From Melampsora larici-populina 98AG31 (Eukaryota; Basidiomycota; Pucciniomycetes; Pucciniales; Melampsoraceae), in assembly GCF_000204055.1 (NCBI RefSeq), contig NW_006768787.1:612309-676308 (forward strand): 64,000 nt of DNA, read 5' to 3'. Below, piece by piece: positions 32,687 to 44,922 of this stretch (positions within the stretch are counted from its first letter, which is position 1; every line of letters starts with the position of its first letter). The notes under the pieces were generated by a model, which saw nothing but the letters and a program-made list of their open reading frames with translations, searched no databases and was not told the DNA's origin. Both the position numbers and the translations under genes were made by a program.

Positions 32687-35600
32687 ATGGTTAATCACCA
32701 TCCCGCCGTGCGCAATGCAGAAGAGAACACTGAGGCAGCCATCAAGGCGTGGTTTGGAGCAGAATTGCCCTACAACATCGGCACCTGCGACGACCCGTGC
32801 TCCTACTGCGGTGCACTCCACTGGAAATTGGAACGCCAAAGCGGCACTCTCACAGCTGAAACAACACAATACGCCGCCTGCTGCCAGGAGGGTACGGTCA
32901 AGCTGCCCAGTACTACCCATGAGAATGAACTCACACCCAAATTTTTAAAGTGCCTTCTCTCTGACCAGGACCGAGGTAAGAACTTTGCTTCTCTAAATTT
33001 GCCCTTTGCTGACTTACCCCTCCAGCGTCCAAGAACTTTAGAAAGGAAATTTGCCGCTATAACAACGCCCTCTCCTTTGCCTCTACAGGTACCAAGCAAG
33101 ACGTTTCTGTAGCTGGTAATGGTGGCTCCTGGACTTACAAGATCACCGGTCGCCTCACGCACAAAATTGGTTCCCTTTTGCCGACCCTGGGTGTGCCAAA
33201 GAAGTTTGCACAAATCTTCATGTATGGTGATCAAGGCGAAGATGAAGCAATGGACCAAAACGCCCGGGCTGGAGGTGGCCTCGAGCCAGGGATCATCAAA
33301 CTTTTCCAAGACTTTCTTTATCACCACAACTCATTTGCCAAATTGTACAAGTCTGCTGAGCAAATCCTTGATGGAGCTGCTATTAAGACAATCAAGATCA
33401 AATCAATGGCATTGAATGGTCAGGACCCAAATTGCTACAACTTCCCAACATGCAATGAGGCCACAGCTGTCATTGAAGGCAATGGTAAGATAGAATCAAA
33501 AGACCACAATATCATTCTACTACGCCACAATGGCTCATTACGACGGATTTGCAAGCTGAACACCAACTATTTCTCCCTGAGGTATCCCATCTTCTGCATG
33601 TTTGGGTCACACGGGTGGGACGAGCATTACCGGCACATGAATAACAAACGTACACCTTTACATATGCAATCTTAGGGCGCACTGTGCTGACATTGAGCTT
33701 AACAGGCGAGAGCGGAAAAGTGTCCAATCTTGAATGGGCCGCCTACACCCTCTGCACCCAAACTGGTGTCTTCTCACCCATCTTACGAGGTGGTCGCCTG
33801 TTGCAAGAGTACATTGTAGACATGTATGTAAGTGTCGAAAACACTTGGATGAAGTACTTCAAGATGAACCAGACACGAATTTGTGCTGAGCTTTACAAAG
33901 GTGCAACCAAAGCTCTGACCAACAACAATATGACCGTTGGCAAACACATTATACTACCCTCACAGTGACATTTTACTAGGCACTGGCAGGCCAGTGAGTA
34001 CAACCAGTTCAATCCAATTTCAATCCAATTAAGATTCAATTCAAGTTCAATTCCAGTTTGATATCAATCCAATCTCAATGTATGAGCTGGAGGAACAGAC
34101 AAACAGTCTTCCAAATTGAACTGAAATAAAGTTTAGCTGCAAGTCCACTCATGAAGTTGGCAGAAGATCCAGAAGTTCTGAGTAATTTTCAGATAGAACA
34201 CAATTATTATGCCCAAATATACTTCTCAAAACCTTCCGAAGCCTTCTCCTGCAAAACACAAGTTAACGTATGAAGGATATGACTCATTGACCAACATGAG
34301 AACTCCCTGAGTAGCATTTCAACAAAGATCACATGAAAAACAAATGTGTTGAGGGTTACAAAAGCCTTTATGGTTGAGAGTCCCCAACTCATTCAACTAC
34401 CAAGTACCAAGGATAGGCAAGATGTTCAATCTGGCTATTGAAAAGATACATGAAGTGTTAATTGTTTTTTTGATTGCAAATTCATATGTATATATGTCAT
34501 GATTCTTTTTTGGGAAGTGGTTTTTCATATAATCACAAATATCACCATTATATTAAACAGATAACAATAGGAAGACAAAAAAGGTGTGATGAGGTGGTTG
34601 CTGTTGGTTTTGTGATTTGAATTAACCCATTGATTTATATTTAAATTGTTTTATTTGGGATTATATTGATTGATTCAATTGAGATAGTTTTTTATTTTGA
34701 CTTTATTGTTTTGTTTAGAAATAGCATTTTTATGTACTGATATGATTTTGGGTCTTTCCGTGGTATGGTACAGTTATTTTTCAGGAAAGATATGTTTTTT
34801 ACTTTGGAAAATAGTGATTTTCCCAGGGAAACATGATAATTTAGATTTTCAAAACCATCATATATGTATATGGTCAAGAGGTCTGCTCAAGTCTGAAATC
34901 TAAAAAACTGAAGTGTATTCAATTGTGAAGACAGCCAGATCCAACAGGACAATCGGGGCAAACCCCCAAAATTATTGTTGGGCGGGCCCGCCAAGTTGCG
35001 TCTTGGCGACCCCCTAATTTTGACTCTCTCTGACATCTAGCAAGCTGATGATCGGTCTTGGTCTTGACAATCTCAACACCTCGCCTCAATTCAACTTAAC
35101 TTTGACACCTATCTCATTCTTCTGGTTTTTCAATATTGATGATCTTGCTATGTTGGTTGTTTAGTTCATCAACTGTGTGGTTCTCATCTTCAGCTATGTT
35201 GACAGAATGTGTAAGTACATTAATGTCCTTTCTGGTACTCCTTTTCATTTTTTGATTTTCTTGTTTGTCTGTATTACTTATCAACTAATGATTGATTTTG
35301 GTGATTCTCAATGATCTGGTTTGATATGATAGCTTAGATGCGAGCTTAGAATCAATATATACCTTATGTGAGTAACTTGCTCTCTGAACTCTCTGGTCTA
35401 CTTTGGCTTGTACTGATTGACTTCATCATGAAATCTCTTTGGTTCTGGTGAGCAAACCTGATTAGTTTGTTTTCTCTTGACATATGTTCTAACTTCTTAC
35501 TTCCTTCAATCTTTGGCTCTTTTAAATTGTGACCGGTTTGTTCTGTCAAGGTTAGAGGTTAGACAAAATGTAAGTCAAATAAATCAAGTCAATTTACAAA

Positions 35601-38600
35601 GTTTCACAACAGTTTTGCTTTCTAACATGCTAATTTTGAGCTTTTTTGCATCTTTTCTTGGAAAATGTACAAATCGGATGTACCAAATTAGGTTGAAGAG
35701 ATTGCTCCACCTCAGTTTCAAACAAACTCAGCTTGGTCCATTGAAAAGGTCTTTTAACTTGTCTACAGCTACATTGAATTATACTTTTTTGTAAACACTT
35801 CTTTCTAGTGAAGACTTGCTCAAATTTCAATGCTTTATATTCAGGTAATATAAGATTCAAGGATTGAAAAGTATAGATGGGCAGATGCAGAGAGTCCACA
35901 TTGAGCTAAAACAAGAAATAGGAAGGTATTTAACCTCCACCATACTGATCAACCCAGTCCTGGCTAAGTGACCTCTAGCTCACTTCCAAATTTGACACAA
36001 AAACACCCTCAGGTGCTTGTAACATGGTTTGTGAGGAATAGCTCAATAGACAGTCAGACTCACACAGATTGTCCAAATGAGCTCACAACACTGGAGCAAC
36101 TTGGCAGTAAATTTGTGACAAACTTTTTATTTACATGGTCATCTTTTAGATGCAATTAAATCTTTATCAAGACTTTAATAGATTATTTCTTTCTCTTTGT
36201 TCATATGATGTAATTTACCTTCTTTTACAAACAAAGAAACAGATTTTGATTTTATTCCAAGCTTAAGAATTAAATGAAGCAAAAGAAAAAAATGAAATCA
36301 TGTGTACATATACAAAGACAGAGGAATTGTATCAAAACTTTAAACTTAGGTGGGAAAGGTTTTGCACTTCTTGGCATAAGTAAACCACTTGGTTTCTTTA
36401 AATCCAATGTTGAAGTCAATGATGTAACAGGAATAGAATCTGGACTTGGATTAGAAGTTGCATTCTTTCTCAAAACATTTTCATTCTTTTATTGCCACAA
36501 GATATTTAAGATTCTTGTGCATGACCTGTATTGAGTTGGAGCTGTTCATCAATTCCATCTGTTGTCCAAGATCCATTCTCAAAATGTCACAAACAAAGCA
36601 TTTGAAGATTTTAGGATCCCCCAAAGTGAGAGAAAATGAATCACTTGTATTACTTTTGATCTTCAGCTTTTGTTTCCACAACTCTGTTCATCAGAATTTT
36701 TAATGGTCATGTGTCCTGGATCCCATCAAGCTACACTTTCGTCACATGGCTTGTGATTGAACTGGACATATCCAGAAAGTGTGTATGGTGAGCATGAAAG
36801 GATACCTCATGAGCTCAAACTTTACTGCATCGGAGGTTTTCAGAATGCAATATTCCATACTGAGAAATTAAAAAGAAAGCACCGGAAGATCTGGGAGGAT
36901 CATTTGCATCTTCACCTGTACTATTGAACTAGTTTCATGCGGATCTGCCAGTATATGCAGCTCATGCATATCCCCCACTTGTACTGAATTTGTAGTCGGT
37001 TTGAAGTTGAACTTGAATTGAATCTGAATTGGATTTGAATTGGATTGAGGTGAATTGTACTCACTGGCCTGCCAGCGCCTAGTAAAATGTCACTGTGCCT
37101 CATCCTTTATCGGCGGACCTAGAGCAATGCACAAACTGTATCACGATGCTATGGCTTTAGTCAAGGCTTACGGTCCTCCTTCCTTCTTTGTTACTATGAC
37201 AGCCAACCCAAAATGGCCCAAAATTACTGCTGCGCTTTTACCTGGCCAAACCTTGGATGACCAACCAGACTTGGTTGCATGTGTCTTCAAACTCAAACTC
37301 CGAGAACTGCATGAGGACTTATTCGAACGGGATAGACTCGGCAAGAACGTTTCTTATGTTCATACTGTTGAGTTCCAAAAGCAAGGAAACTCACACAATC
37401 ATGCAGTTTTAATAAACAACGCCCTATCTGCCCGCGAACGCCTGCAGCAATAGATTTGGCCGTCTCAGCAGTACTTCCGCACCCCGAACAGTCACCAGAT
37501 TTGTTTGAACACGTCACTCAGTACATGCTGCATGGGCCACGCTACGAAGGTAAGGCCTGCTGGAATGGATTCAAGTGCAAATATGGCTACCCAAAGGATT
37601 TCACACCGGAGACAGCCATCACTGGAAAAGCATATCCCAGCTATAAGCGGCCTGATGACGGTAGGTTTTTTGTCAAAAACGGGTACCGGTACACCAATCA
37701 AGACGTTCTCCCGTACAATCCCTTTCTACTTCTCAAATTTCAATGCCACATCAATGCGGAAGTCACACTCGGAACAAAGTCCATCAAATATCTCTACAAA
37801 TACATCTCCAAGAGTCATGATTGCAGTGTGGTTAGCCTTGAGGTTGAGAACGACCCAAATGATTTCGTTGACGGGCGAACTCTAGCCTCCCCTGAAGGCG
37901 AGCTATTGTATTCATTGCAATCGCAGTTCAACATGCTGACAAAGGCCGTCCAGCAATTTGTCAACTATACAAGTATGCACTCTCAGGTTGTTACCCCTCC
38001 ATTACCAGGCTAATGCTTCACCTGCCAAATTCACAACTCGTGTACTCCCAGAACACAAGTAGTCTGAGAAATCAACTCAATTCCGGTCAGGCTCAACAAA
38101 CAACCCTTGCTGTGTTCTTTGCTACTTGCAGTGCTGGAGGAATCGTAGCAAAAACAAATGTCCCAGTTTGATCCTTGCTTTACGGGGATATGCCGACCTA
38201 TCATTGGTGGGACAAAGGCAAGAAGGCGTGGATACAGAGACTCAACAATACCATTGCTGTGTCCCGTCTGCACTTTGTCTCACCGTCTCAAGGTGAAAGG
38301 TACTACCTTCGACTTCTTTTGACAACAGTCAAAGGGCCTACTTGTTTTGATTTCTTGAAGACGGTCAACGGTCAACTTCATCGCACGTTCAGAAGCGCTG
38401 CGGACACCTTGGGCCTCTTGCTATCAGATACCCACTTCAACGCCTGCCTCACTGAAGCTGCTTCCTGGAAAACAGGCAGACAATTGTGAGAAATGTTTGG
38501 CCTCATACTAGTCCACAGTCCACCTGCCAATCCGGTCAGGCTTTGGGAGGACCACATGGACGGTCTTTGCAACAACTGTGAATACCAACTCGCACTGGTT

Positions 38601-39244
38601 TTGCCTAACTTAAGACCAACATCTGCACAGATTTACAACTACGGACTAAAACAAAACTGTGGATCAGATCAATGAGCATATCCTTGAGCAGCTGCTTGGC
38701 CGGTGTCAACAATACAAGTCAGTTGACACAATGAAAGCTGATTGGGCGGAGCAAGTCAGCATCGACATCCTCAACTCCTTCAACTTCTCTGGTTTTCCAC
38801 AACATGACCTGCAATTGAAGGTGGGATGTGTAGTGGTTCTGCTTCAAAATCTACATCTACAACAAGGACTTTGCAATGGAACCCGCTTACTAATCCTGGC
38901 TTTGTCAGATAATGTGTTGTACTGCTTGATCATTAACAGCCCAAAGAAAGGTGTAGAGGTCTTTTTGCCCCGTATAACGCTACAACACCCAGGCAACGCA
39001 ACGGTGCCAATAGCCTTCCACCATTCCCAATTTCCAGTAACAAGCCTTTGCCATGACCGTCAACAAGTCACAAGGTCAGATGGTTGAGAGAGTCGTCTTG
39101 GTCTTACCTACACCTGTATTTGCTCACGGTCAACTCTATGTGGGTTTATCAAGGTGCACCTTGGCCAAGCATACGGCTGTATTGCTGGCTAGTGACCACG
39201 AGGCCGAAACGGTCAACGTTGTCTTGAAGAGCGCCATTCAGTAG
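32687..39244 (+). pseudogene. Helitron Rep/helicase, interrupted and internally deleted
   Basis: Begins at the ATG at 32687 with the CDDPCSYCGALHWKLE zinc motif typical of fungal Helitron proteins, then a 50-bp intron (32976-33025), GRLTHKIGSLLPTLGVPKKF, CYNFPTCNEATAVI and GRLLQEYIVDMY. A CACTA element sits at 33961-37097. Beyond it come SSFIGGPRAMHKLYHDAMAL, the Rep HxH region (SHNHAVLI, 37391-37412), HINAEVTLGTKSIKYLYKYI with the Rep tyrosine region, SPSQGERYYLRLLLTTVKGP, and the C-terminal helicase blocks (VGCVVVLLQNL, VNKSQGQMVERV, FAHGQLYVGLSR). The middle of the helicase including Walker A is missing; the deletion junction is near 38620-38660. There are frameshifts near 33670, 37445 and 39050. 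It cannot mobilise itself. Confidence 0.9.
33961..37097. mobile_element. 3.1-kb non-autonomous CACTA element inside the Helitron
   Basis: Ends CACAGTGACATTTTACTAGG and its inverse, with inverted repeats of about 45 bp extending through GGCAGGCCAGTGAGTACAA, flanked by the 3-bp duplication CCT (33958-33960, 37098-37100). Removing it and one CCT restores the Helitron frame exactly. The right ~160 bp match the right end of the Tnp2 element at 15004-15174, so that family could supply the transposase. The interior is AT-rich with no recognisable gene; a small GC-rich hairpin region lies at 34945-35030. Confidence 0.93.
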
Positions 39245-40121
39245 GGTGAGTTGAAGGTTGATTTCATTCTGCTCTTGCTGCTTTCCCTGCAAACATTTAT
39301 TTGATGCTCATCCTCTCAAGTGTGATGTACTTTGGAATAAGCAGCTTTCGCCAAGCCGAGTAGTCTATGTTTGTTATGGGACTGTCTGCTTAGTAGCTAC
39401 AAGCTCTTCACGTGTCTGTTACAAACATTACGGTTGCTTTGGTATTTACGTGAAATGTGATTGGTCCATTGTGTTTACCTTGAATGACAAGCTTTATGAC
39501 TGGCCAGATAGCTTCTCACAGTCATGACAAGTCTGCGTGAGCAGTTTGAAGGCAAAAGAATAAGAGAGTGGCTCAAAATGTGAAGAGAAAACTACAAAGT
39601 GTACATGCAATTGAATTGAATAACTAAGTCACAGGCTCCCCATGCATTATTGAGCCGTGTTTGCCCTGCTGAAACAAGGCACTTCACTGAATTTCTCCCA
39701 TGAAATAGCACCGAGAGTTACACTACTGATGGAGAGCTGCCCCAGAGCACAACCAAACATTGAGTGGTCATTGGTTCACCCAAAAAGCGCAGGAGCGAGC
39801 ACAAGCAACCATGGTTAAGTCTTTGTGGCTAATCTGCAGTGGAAGCACGACATTTGCGAGAATGTGGGGGCGGCATAGCCGTCGCTTTGACATCTGCCCC
39901 TCGGAGCTATTTGAAGTCAGTTTGGGGTGTAGGGCTACTATGGCACGACGGACATACCTCTACCACCCAGTATCAAGATCTGTGTACATAGCCGGCGACC
40001 ACACCATGTCAATTCACTACATTGCCATTGTTGAACACAGCCTCTCCCACTGTTTCTACAAGCTCAGGGGTTGCTTTGTACGCAACGTTGGAGTGTGCAG
40101 CACGGCCGAGCTGCAGAGTAG
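39245..40121. other. Decayed stretch downstream of the Helitron helicase
   Basis: Short open frames exist (for example 39760-40128 plus) but I cannot tie them to a family. It may be the 3' part of the Helitron. Confidence 0.3.
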
Positions 40122-40598
40122 TCAGTGAGGTTGCCAATAGATATGAAGGGGTCCACTTACACTGTCATCCCAGAGGTTGTGCAAGGCAATAATGATCCAG
40201 CGGTCATAGCCGCACTCAGTAACAGTACGGCGATCAAAGCGCGTGATATGGCCTCGGCCACATACGGCAACAGTTGGAAGAGGAGCTGGCAATTCAGCTG
40301 TGTAATGGTCCAGCGCAACACGGGAACCGGGATTGACAAGGACAATTGTGTCCTGTAAACAACTTCTTCCGAGTAGTTGTCCAGTCAACCGTACAGCATG
40401 GTCAGTGCCAAGTAATGATGAAGCCGGGTCAGAATGAACCCAGGCGGCTGAATGTGTGTGTCTGCTGATTTGTAGATAACAAAGCCGAGTCGTGCCGCCA
40501 GTAAATGAGTTTGTCAAGCAGTGGTCACGAACCTCTGAACCTAGGCGGAACACCTCACTCCAATGGACCGTGAGGCGGGAATCATTGACATTTGGCAT
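40122..40598 (-). pseudogene. OB-fold-like gene fragment
   Basis: A 158-codon open stretch. It looks beta-rich, with VRLTGQLLGR, a TIVLVNPGSRVALDHY stretch and GRGHITRFDRR followed by YDRWIIIALHN, the G-x-I/V...W-x-I/V pattern seen in OB folds. A GTAAGT donor sits just after LHNLWDD. Similar modules appear at 41286 (+), 42411 (-) and 44475 (+). OB-fold proteins such as RPA can accompany Helitrons, but assignment here is pattern-based only. Confidence 0.35.
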
Positions 40599-41285
40599 TG
40601 ATTCTGCTGCTGTATCTTTGAACGGTGCCAGTAGATTGATTCTAAGTAGACTAGAGGGAGCACAACAAGGGGGGGTTTTCCAATGTGGAAGGAAGCGCGG
40701 TGTGAGTAGGTTACCTGCTTACGGTGGTGTGGTTTCTCAGTTGGACAGTGCCGGCCACCGCAAAGGTGCACCTGGCTATTGCAGAAGGGTCCTGCGCAGG
40801 GCAGATGAGGTAGGTAGTTGGTACGAGCTGCGACATCTGACCATACCACCCCTTCGAGAGATCGGAAATCGGATTCATGTATAGAATCAATAAGCAACAC
40901 CAGCGGTTTCGTTCTACGCTATGATTTTAGACCTCAAATCAGCTTTTGCAAGTTCTTACCGCCAACGTACTTATGGCAGGTCAACACAATTTATCAATTG
41001 GCATGGATGGCATGGTGCGGCTGCATAATCAAGTGAGTGCCAGTGCTAGTGAAAAGAACTGTGGCTGACAAGTAGAACAGACTTCTGTGCATATTGGAAG
41101 CGACGGGACGGGGTTTGGATATGATGTCATCGCAGCACACCCTTTCATGCGTGATAGGCACTTATCTGTCAGAGTGGTCACCAGGGGATGTGATCCTTAT
41201 GAGGACGGGACCACCGTACTTTTTTCAGGTCTTGCGTTTATCAGTGGAGAGCGGGCAAGTTTGATGGTCAATGTGGACGCATAAA

Positions 41286-41492
41286 TCATAGCTTTAGCTC
41301 CCACTCCAAGTCAAGTGCTCCCAAATGGACTCAATTTGATCCATGTGTCAGGGCAAGGTAGAATTTGGGCTCGCCAGCCAGTTCATGCCAACAACCCCAA
41401 CGGTTGGTGGCTTATGATGGTTGTTCAAAATGCGCTCATTGACAACTTGGGTGAAGAGGACGATGGCTCTGAGTTGGCTCAGTCTAAAACAT
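41286..41492 (+). pseudogene. OB-fold-like fragment, plus strand
   Basis: An open stretch with LIHVSGQGRIWARQPVH followed by GWWLMMVVQNA, the same G-x-I...W-x-V pattern as the neighbouring fragments but on the opposite strand. It ends at a stop near 41492 after an acidic tail. No start codon or splice frame is evident. Confidence 0.3.
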
Positions 41493-42410
41493 GATTTGAA
41501 ACAGCTTAACAGGTCAGCCGAGTTCGAGATATACTGCACCGATAACCAAGGGTGTATGTCGCAATTGAGCGGAATGGAGGGTGACCCAGGTGCAGTAGTT
41601 TTGTTGGAAGGTACAGTAGTTGCATATTCTGAAGGGACAAGGGTATGGATTGCTCTGGTGAGGACGTATTGTTAGATTAGCAAATTTGATGTTGCACTAA
41701 CATTTCCGGCTCTGACCAGGTGACGAGTATTACCCCGGCGGCACCTGAGGTGGTTTGAGTGCTGCTATCTTTGAAAGTTGCATGTCCACAATGCACGTGA
41801 GTCAAATCAACCAAAGAAAGCTGAGATTGGCGGCATCGCGAGTAAAGCAAACTACAAAATGTTTTTAATTGGTGAAGCGGCAAGGTGCACAGCGAGAGGT
41901 AGTGAAATGTTTGAGATGGGTTTACAACGCATTGCATGAGGAAATACTCCAAAGGTCAAACATGGTTAGCGAGGGTTTCCAGAGACAATGCAAGTTGCTG
42001 TTGGGTCGCGCACACCATTGAGAGTGATGATGCTAGCTGTGGTTCAGTGTGTGTTTGGTATTGGTTAAGGGACATTATGCTTGCAAAAGAGACTGGGAGA
42101 GTTTCTCAGCCAGGATAGTACAAGTATGAAGCGTGCTATTGTGGGTTGAACTTGAGGGCCCACGGCTGCATTGGTTTGGCTTCATTCAACTGGTAATCCT
42201 TATGTCAGTGAGGAAATTTGAGCAGTGTGAGGACAAGACATACGTGTATGATCCACTGGATGTGCACCTGATTGTAACCAAAGATCATCCCGTTGAAACC
42301 CAAAATATTCCCAACCCCAAATAGCTCGAGCCCAATCTCTTGCATGGTGGTGCGTTGAAGGGTGTACTCAACATTGAATGTGACTATGTGTAGGGACTGT
42401 TAGATGCCGG

Positions 42411-42662
42411 TCAGCATAAGCAAGAACAGTGCTGGGGGCAACACCCAATAGGGTCATAGTCACTATGAACGGCCCTGACAATCCACCAACGTTCTTGATG
42501 CAAAAAATGGCACGCAGTGACGCGCCCAACGCTGGGAATCAAAGCTTGTGGGGACAAGTAATCATTGTCAATCCTACGATTGAAGGTAGCTGACGCAGTC
42601 AACGTGACCAGAAGAGTTGTGTTGCCATTGTGGAAATGGGGTACAAGACTACCACGTAGCAA
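42411..42662 (-). pseudogene. OB-fold-like fragment, minus strand
   Basis: 83 codons with LVTLTASATFN and VGRVTACHFLHQERWWIVRA, again the G-x-V...W-x-V pattern. It is isolated and without clear exon boundaries. Confidence 0.3.
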
Positions 42663-42899
42663 ATAGGCGCCGTGCGGATTGACCTAGGTGTGCATACTGG
42701 GTGCCGTCACAGTAACAGCAATGAATTCCGGTTGGTCAAAGCAAACAAAGATTTCACTTTCGTACAGAGCCCTGTGGGTGGGTTGGCTGCGTTGGGACAA
42801 GAGCTGGAGGGGTGGTTTCAGACAAAAAAGACAATACTTGGTACAGGAGATGCAGTACTGACACTGCAAACATATTATTTTGTTCCATGGTGAAAAATG

Positions 42900-44470
42900 A
42901 TTGACGAAAAATTGTTTCTGAAATTTAGGGCCCAGTTTTAGCCCAAACTTCTTGGAAGCGGATTGCAGAGAGATACAATGCTGTTTGTCCTTGAACGTTT
43001 TTTTCAACTTGCTTAGAGTGTTTTACTCAGAAGTAGCTCAGCAAGCAATTCCTGATACTTTTTCTGGTTTTTGGAAGCTCACAGCAGTTCAAAAAATGCA
43101 GAAAAATCAGAACAGATCACAAATGCCCTTTGTGATGTTTGGTGATTTTTTCATATTTTTTGGTGCCTTTGTCTTGGATATATGCAAGGTATAACACCAA
43201 AAGTTGTTCCTTGTTTGCCAAATAAATTGCAAATGTATTTTGGGTCACCAATGTATCAAACGTGGACGGATTATCCTGATTGGTTTTCCACATAATGGCA
43301 CATCCTTTGTTGTGTTGTAAAATTTTTTCTGGGTGATTTTGGAGCCTTGTACATATGTCAGCATAATATATATAGTTTTAACAATACACATGTGATAGTA
43401 TACATACTGAGCCAGCAAGATCCTGAAAAAAACATTCAACAAAGGGAATGCTGTCCTTCACTTATGATTTTGTTTCTGGCTTGGTCTTGTTAATTGTGGA
43501 GGCTTAAATGAGTGCGCAAGTTCTGCATTTCTGTCTATCTTGCCAAAAAATCTGGGAAATCAACAGACAGAGTGCTAGAATTTTTCTGTATCCGCCAAAA
43601 TCTTCCACCGGAAAGAAAATCACACAATTTTACTTACCTGATTTTTTCAGATTTTTTGGACCAATATGAAGCATGCCATTTCAATTGCTGGTTTCAATCA
43701 TTTTTCACCATGGAAAAATATATTATCTTTGCAGTGTGACTTGGTTGCCTAGCAGCAGGACAGATTGGATGTCAACTGGCATGAGGGGTGGTTCCAAAGT
43801 GTTAACTAATTGTGTGAAGATTTGATGAGGCAGGGGAGGCAGACAAATGAGGCAATTTGACGGTAAGGCTGATTTTAAGTAATTCTGACCAGGCAGTGTG
43901 GCCGGAGAGGGTATCACCGTGAGAGCACTCATGAGCTGATTTGAAGGCAGAAGTTTTGCCACAGTGGCTCAATTGTGGTGCTGGCTGGGCTGGTCCACGC
44001 TGGCATGCCAAAAGTCTTTGCACGTCTTGGACGTGTTAGAGGAAGTCGGCCATCAGCTAACACCATTTGTATTTAAGGAAGCGAGTCACGACAAGGCCTG
44101 AAGCGTCAACTGGGGTCATACCTGAAAATTCTTTTTCAAAGCCGGCCATACTTGCCATTCAAAATCAACATCAATCCAGTCCACTAATTTTAAAAAATTT
44201 GCCAGGATGGTTTCCGCACTCGGAGTGGGCACATACAAACGCCTGCCAATGCAATGGGCGGGTGTTTTAAATGTAGTGGGCCTGGTGAGTTGTATCCAGC
44301 TTTGTTGTCGGCGGTTCCTGACTTGATGTGGTTGGCTTAGCAAGGCTACAGTGGTTGTGAACAGAGAGCATACGACACCATGATTGACTTAGGACGTGCG
44401 CCAGGAAAAGCTTTGCCAGTGCTGCTTATTGAGGAAGGCGCGGTGCAGGACCCACATTTGGTTGGGCTCT
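42900..44470. other. Gene-free AT-rich region
   Basis: No supported coding sequence. Several short AT-rich low-complexity tracts; nothing I can identify. Confidence 0.35.
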
Positions 44471-44474
44471 GCTA

Positions 44475-44922
44475 CTTGAGCACCAAGAACGCGGCGCGCA
44501 ACTGATCTTGGGTCAGAACCCATCACAGGTTGGACTAGACGGCTCCACACCATTGGGCTCGGCAGGCTTGGCAGCATCTGGGCTGGTCTGGTACTTCGCA
44601 ATGTCACGGTCTGTACTGATACCTTTGGGGACAAGTGGCGCATTGCCAGCCTGTTGCATAGAGAGTGGGACAGCAGGGTGAGTTGAGAATGATACTTAAA
44701 GGCTCTGCGGTTGTGGTTAATTTGGGGCTGTAGTATTTGGATTTCAGAGTTTTCAAAGTGGATTACATTTACGACATCAAAGAATTGGGTCAAGAGCCAG
44801 GCTGGTCGGTTTCCATTGGTGACGTAGTCACTTTCACGGGGGAGGTGATGCATATGGTGGGCTGCGGAGGGAAGTGGATTGTGAAGATGGTGGATGTAAA
44901 GAATCTGTTGCGACTGTTGTAG
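44475..44922 (+). pseudogene. OB-fold-like fragment with possible intron
   Basis: The first part contains GRLGSIWAGLVLRNVTV and DKWRIASLLH and ends at a GTGAGT donor (44678). A TTTCAG acceptor (44747) leads to VSIGDVVTFTGEVMHMVG and GKWIVKMVDVKN, ending at a stop at 44922. The junction is out of phase by one nucleotide, so the gene is decayed or the intron differs. The repeated G-x-V...W-x-V pattern suggests OB-type beta barrels. Confidence 0.35.

Noticed and set aside
34945..35030. GC-rich hairpin region as a separate insertion
   Set aside because: It contains a 12-bp palindrome and a 7-bp stem, but no bounded inverted repeats or target duplication could be found.
36274..36534. Coding gene inside the 3.1-kb CACTA element
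   Set aside because: Only a short AT-rich open frame without motifs or splice context.
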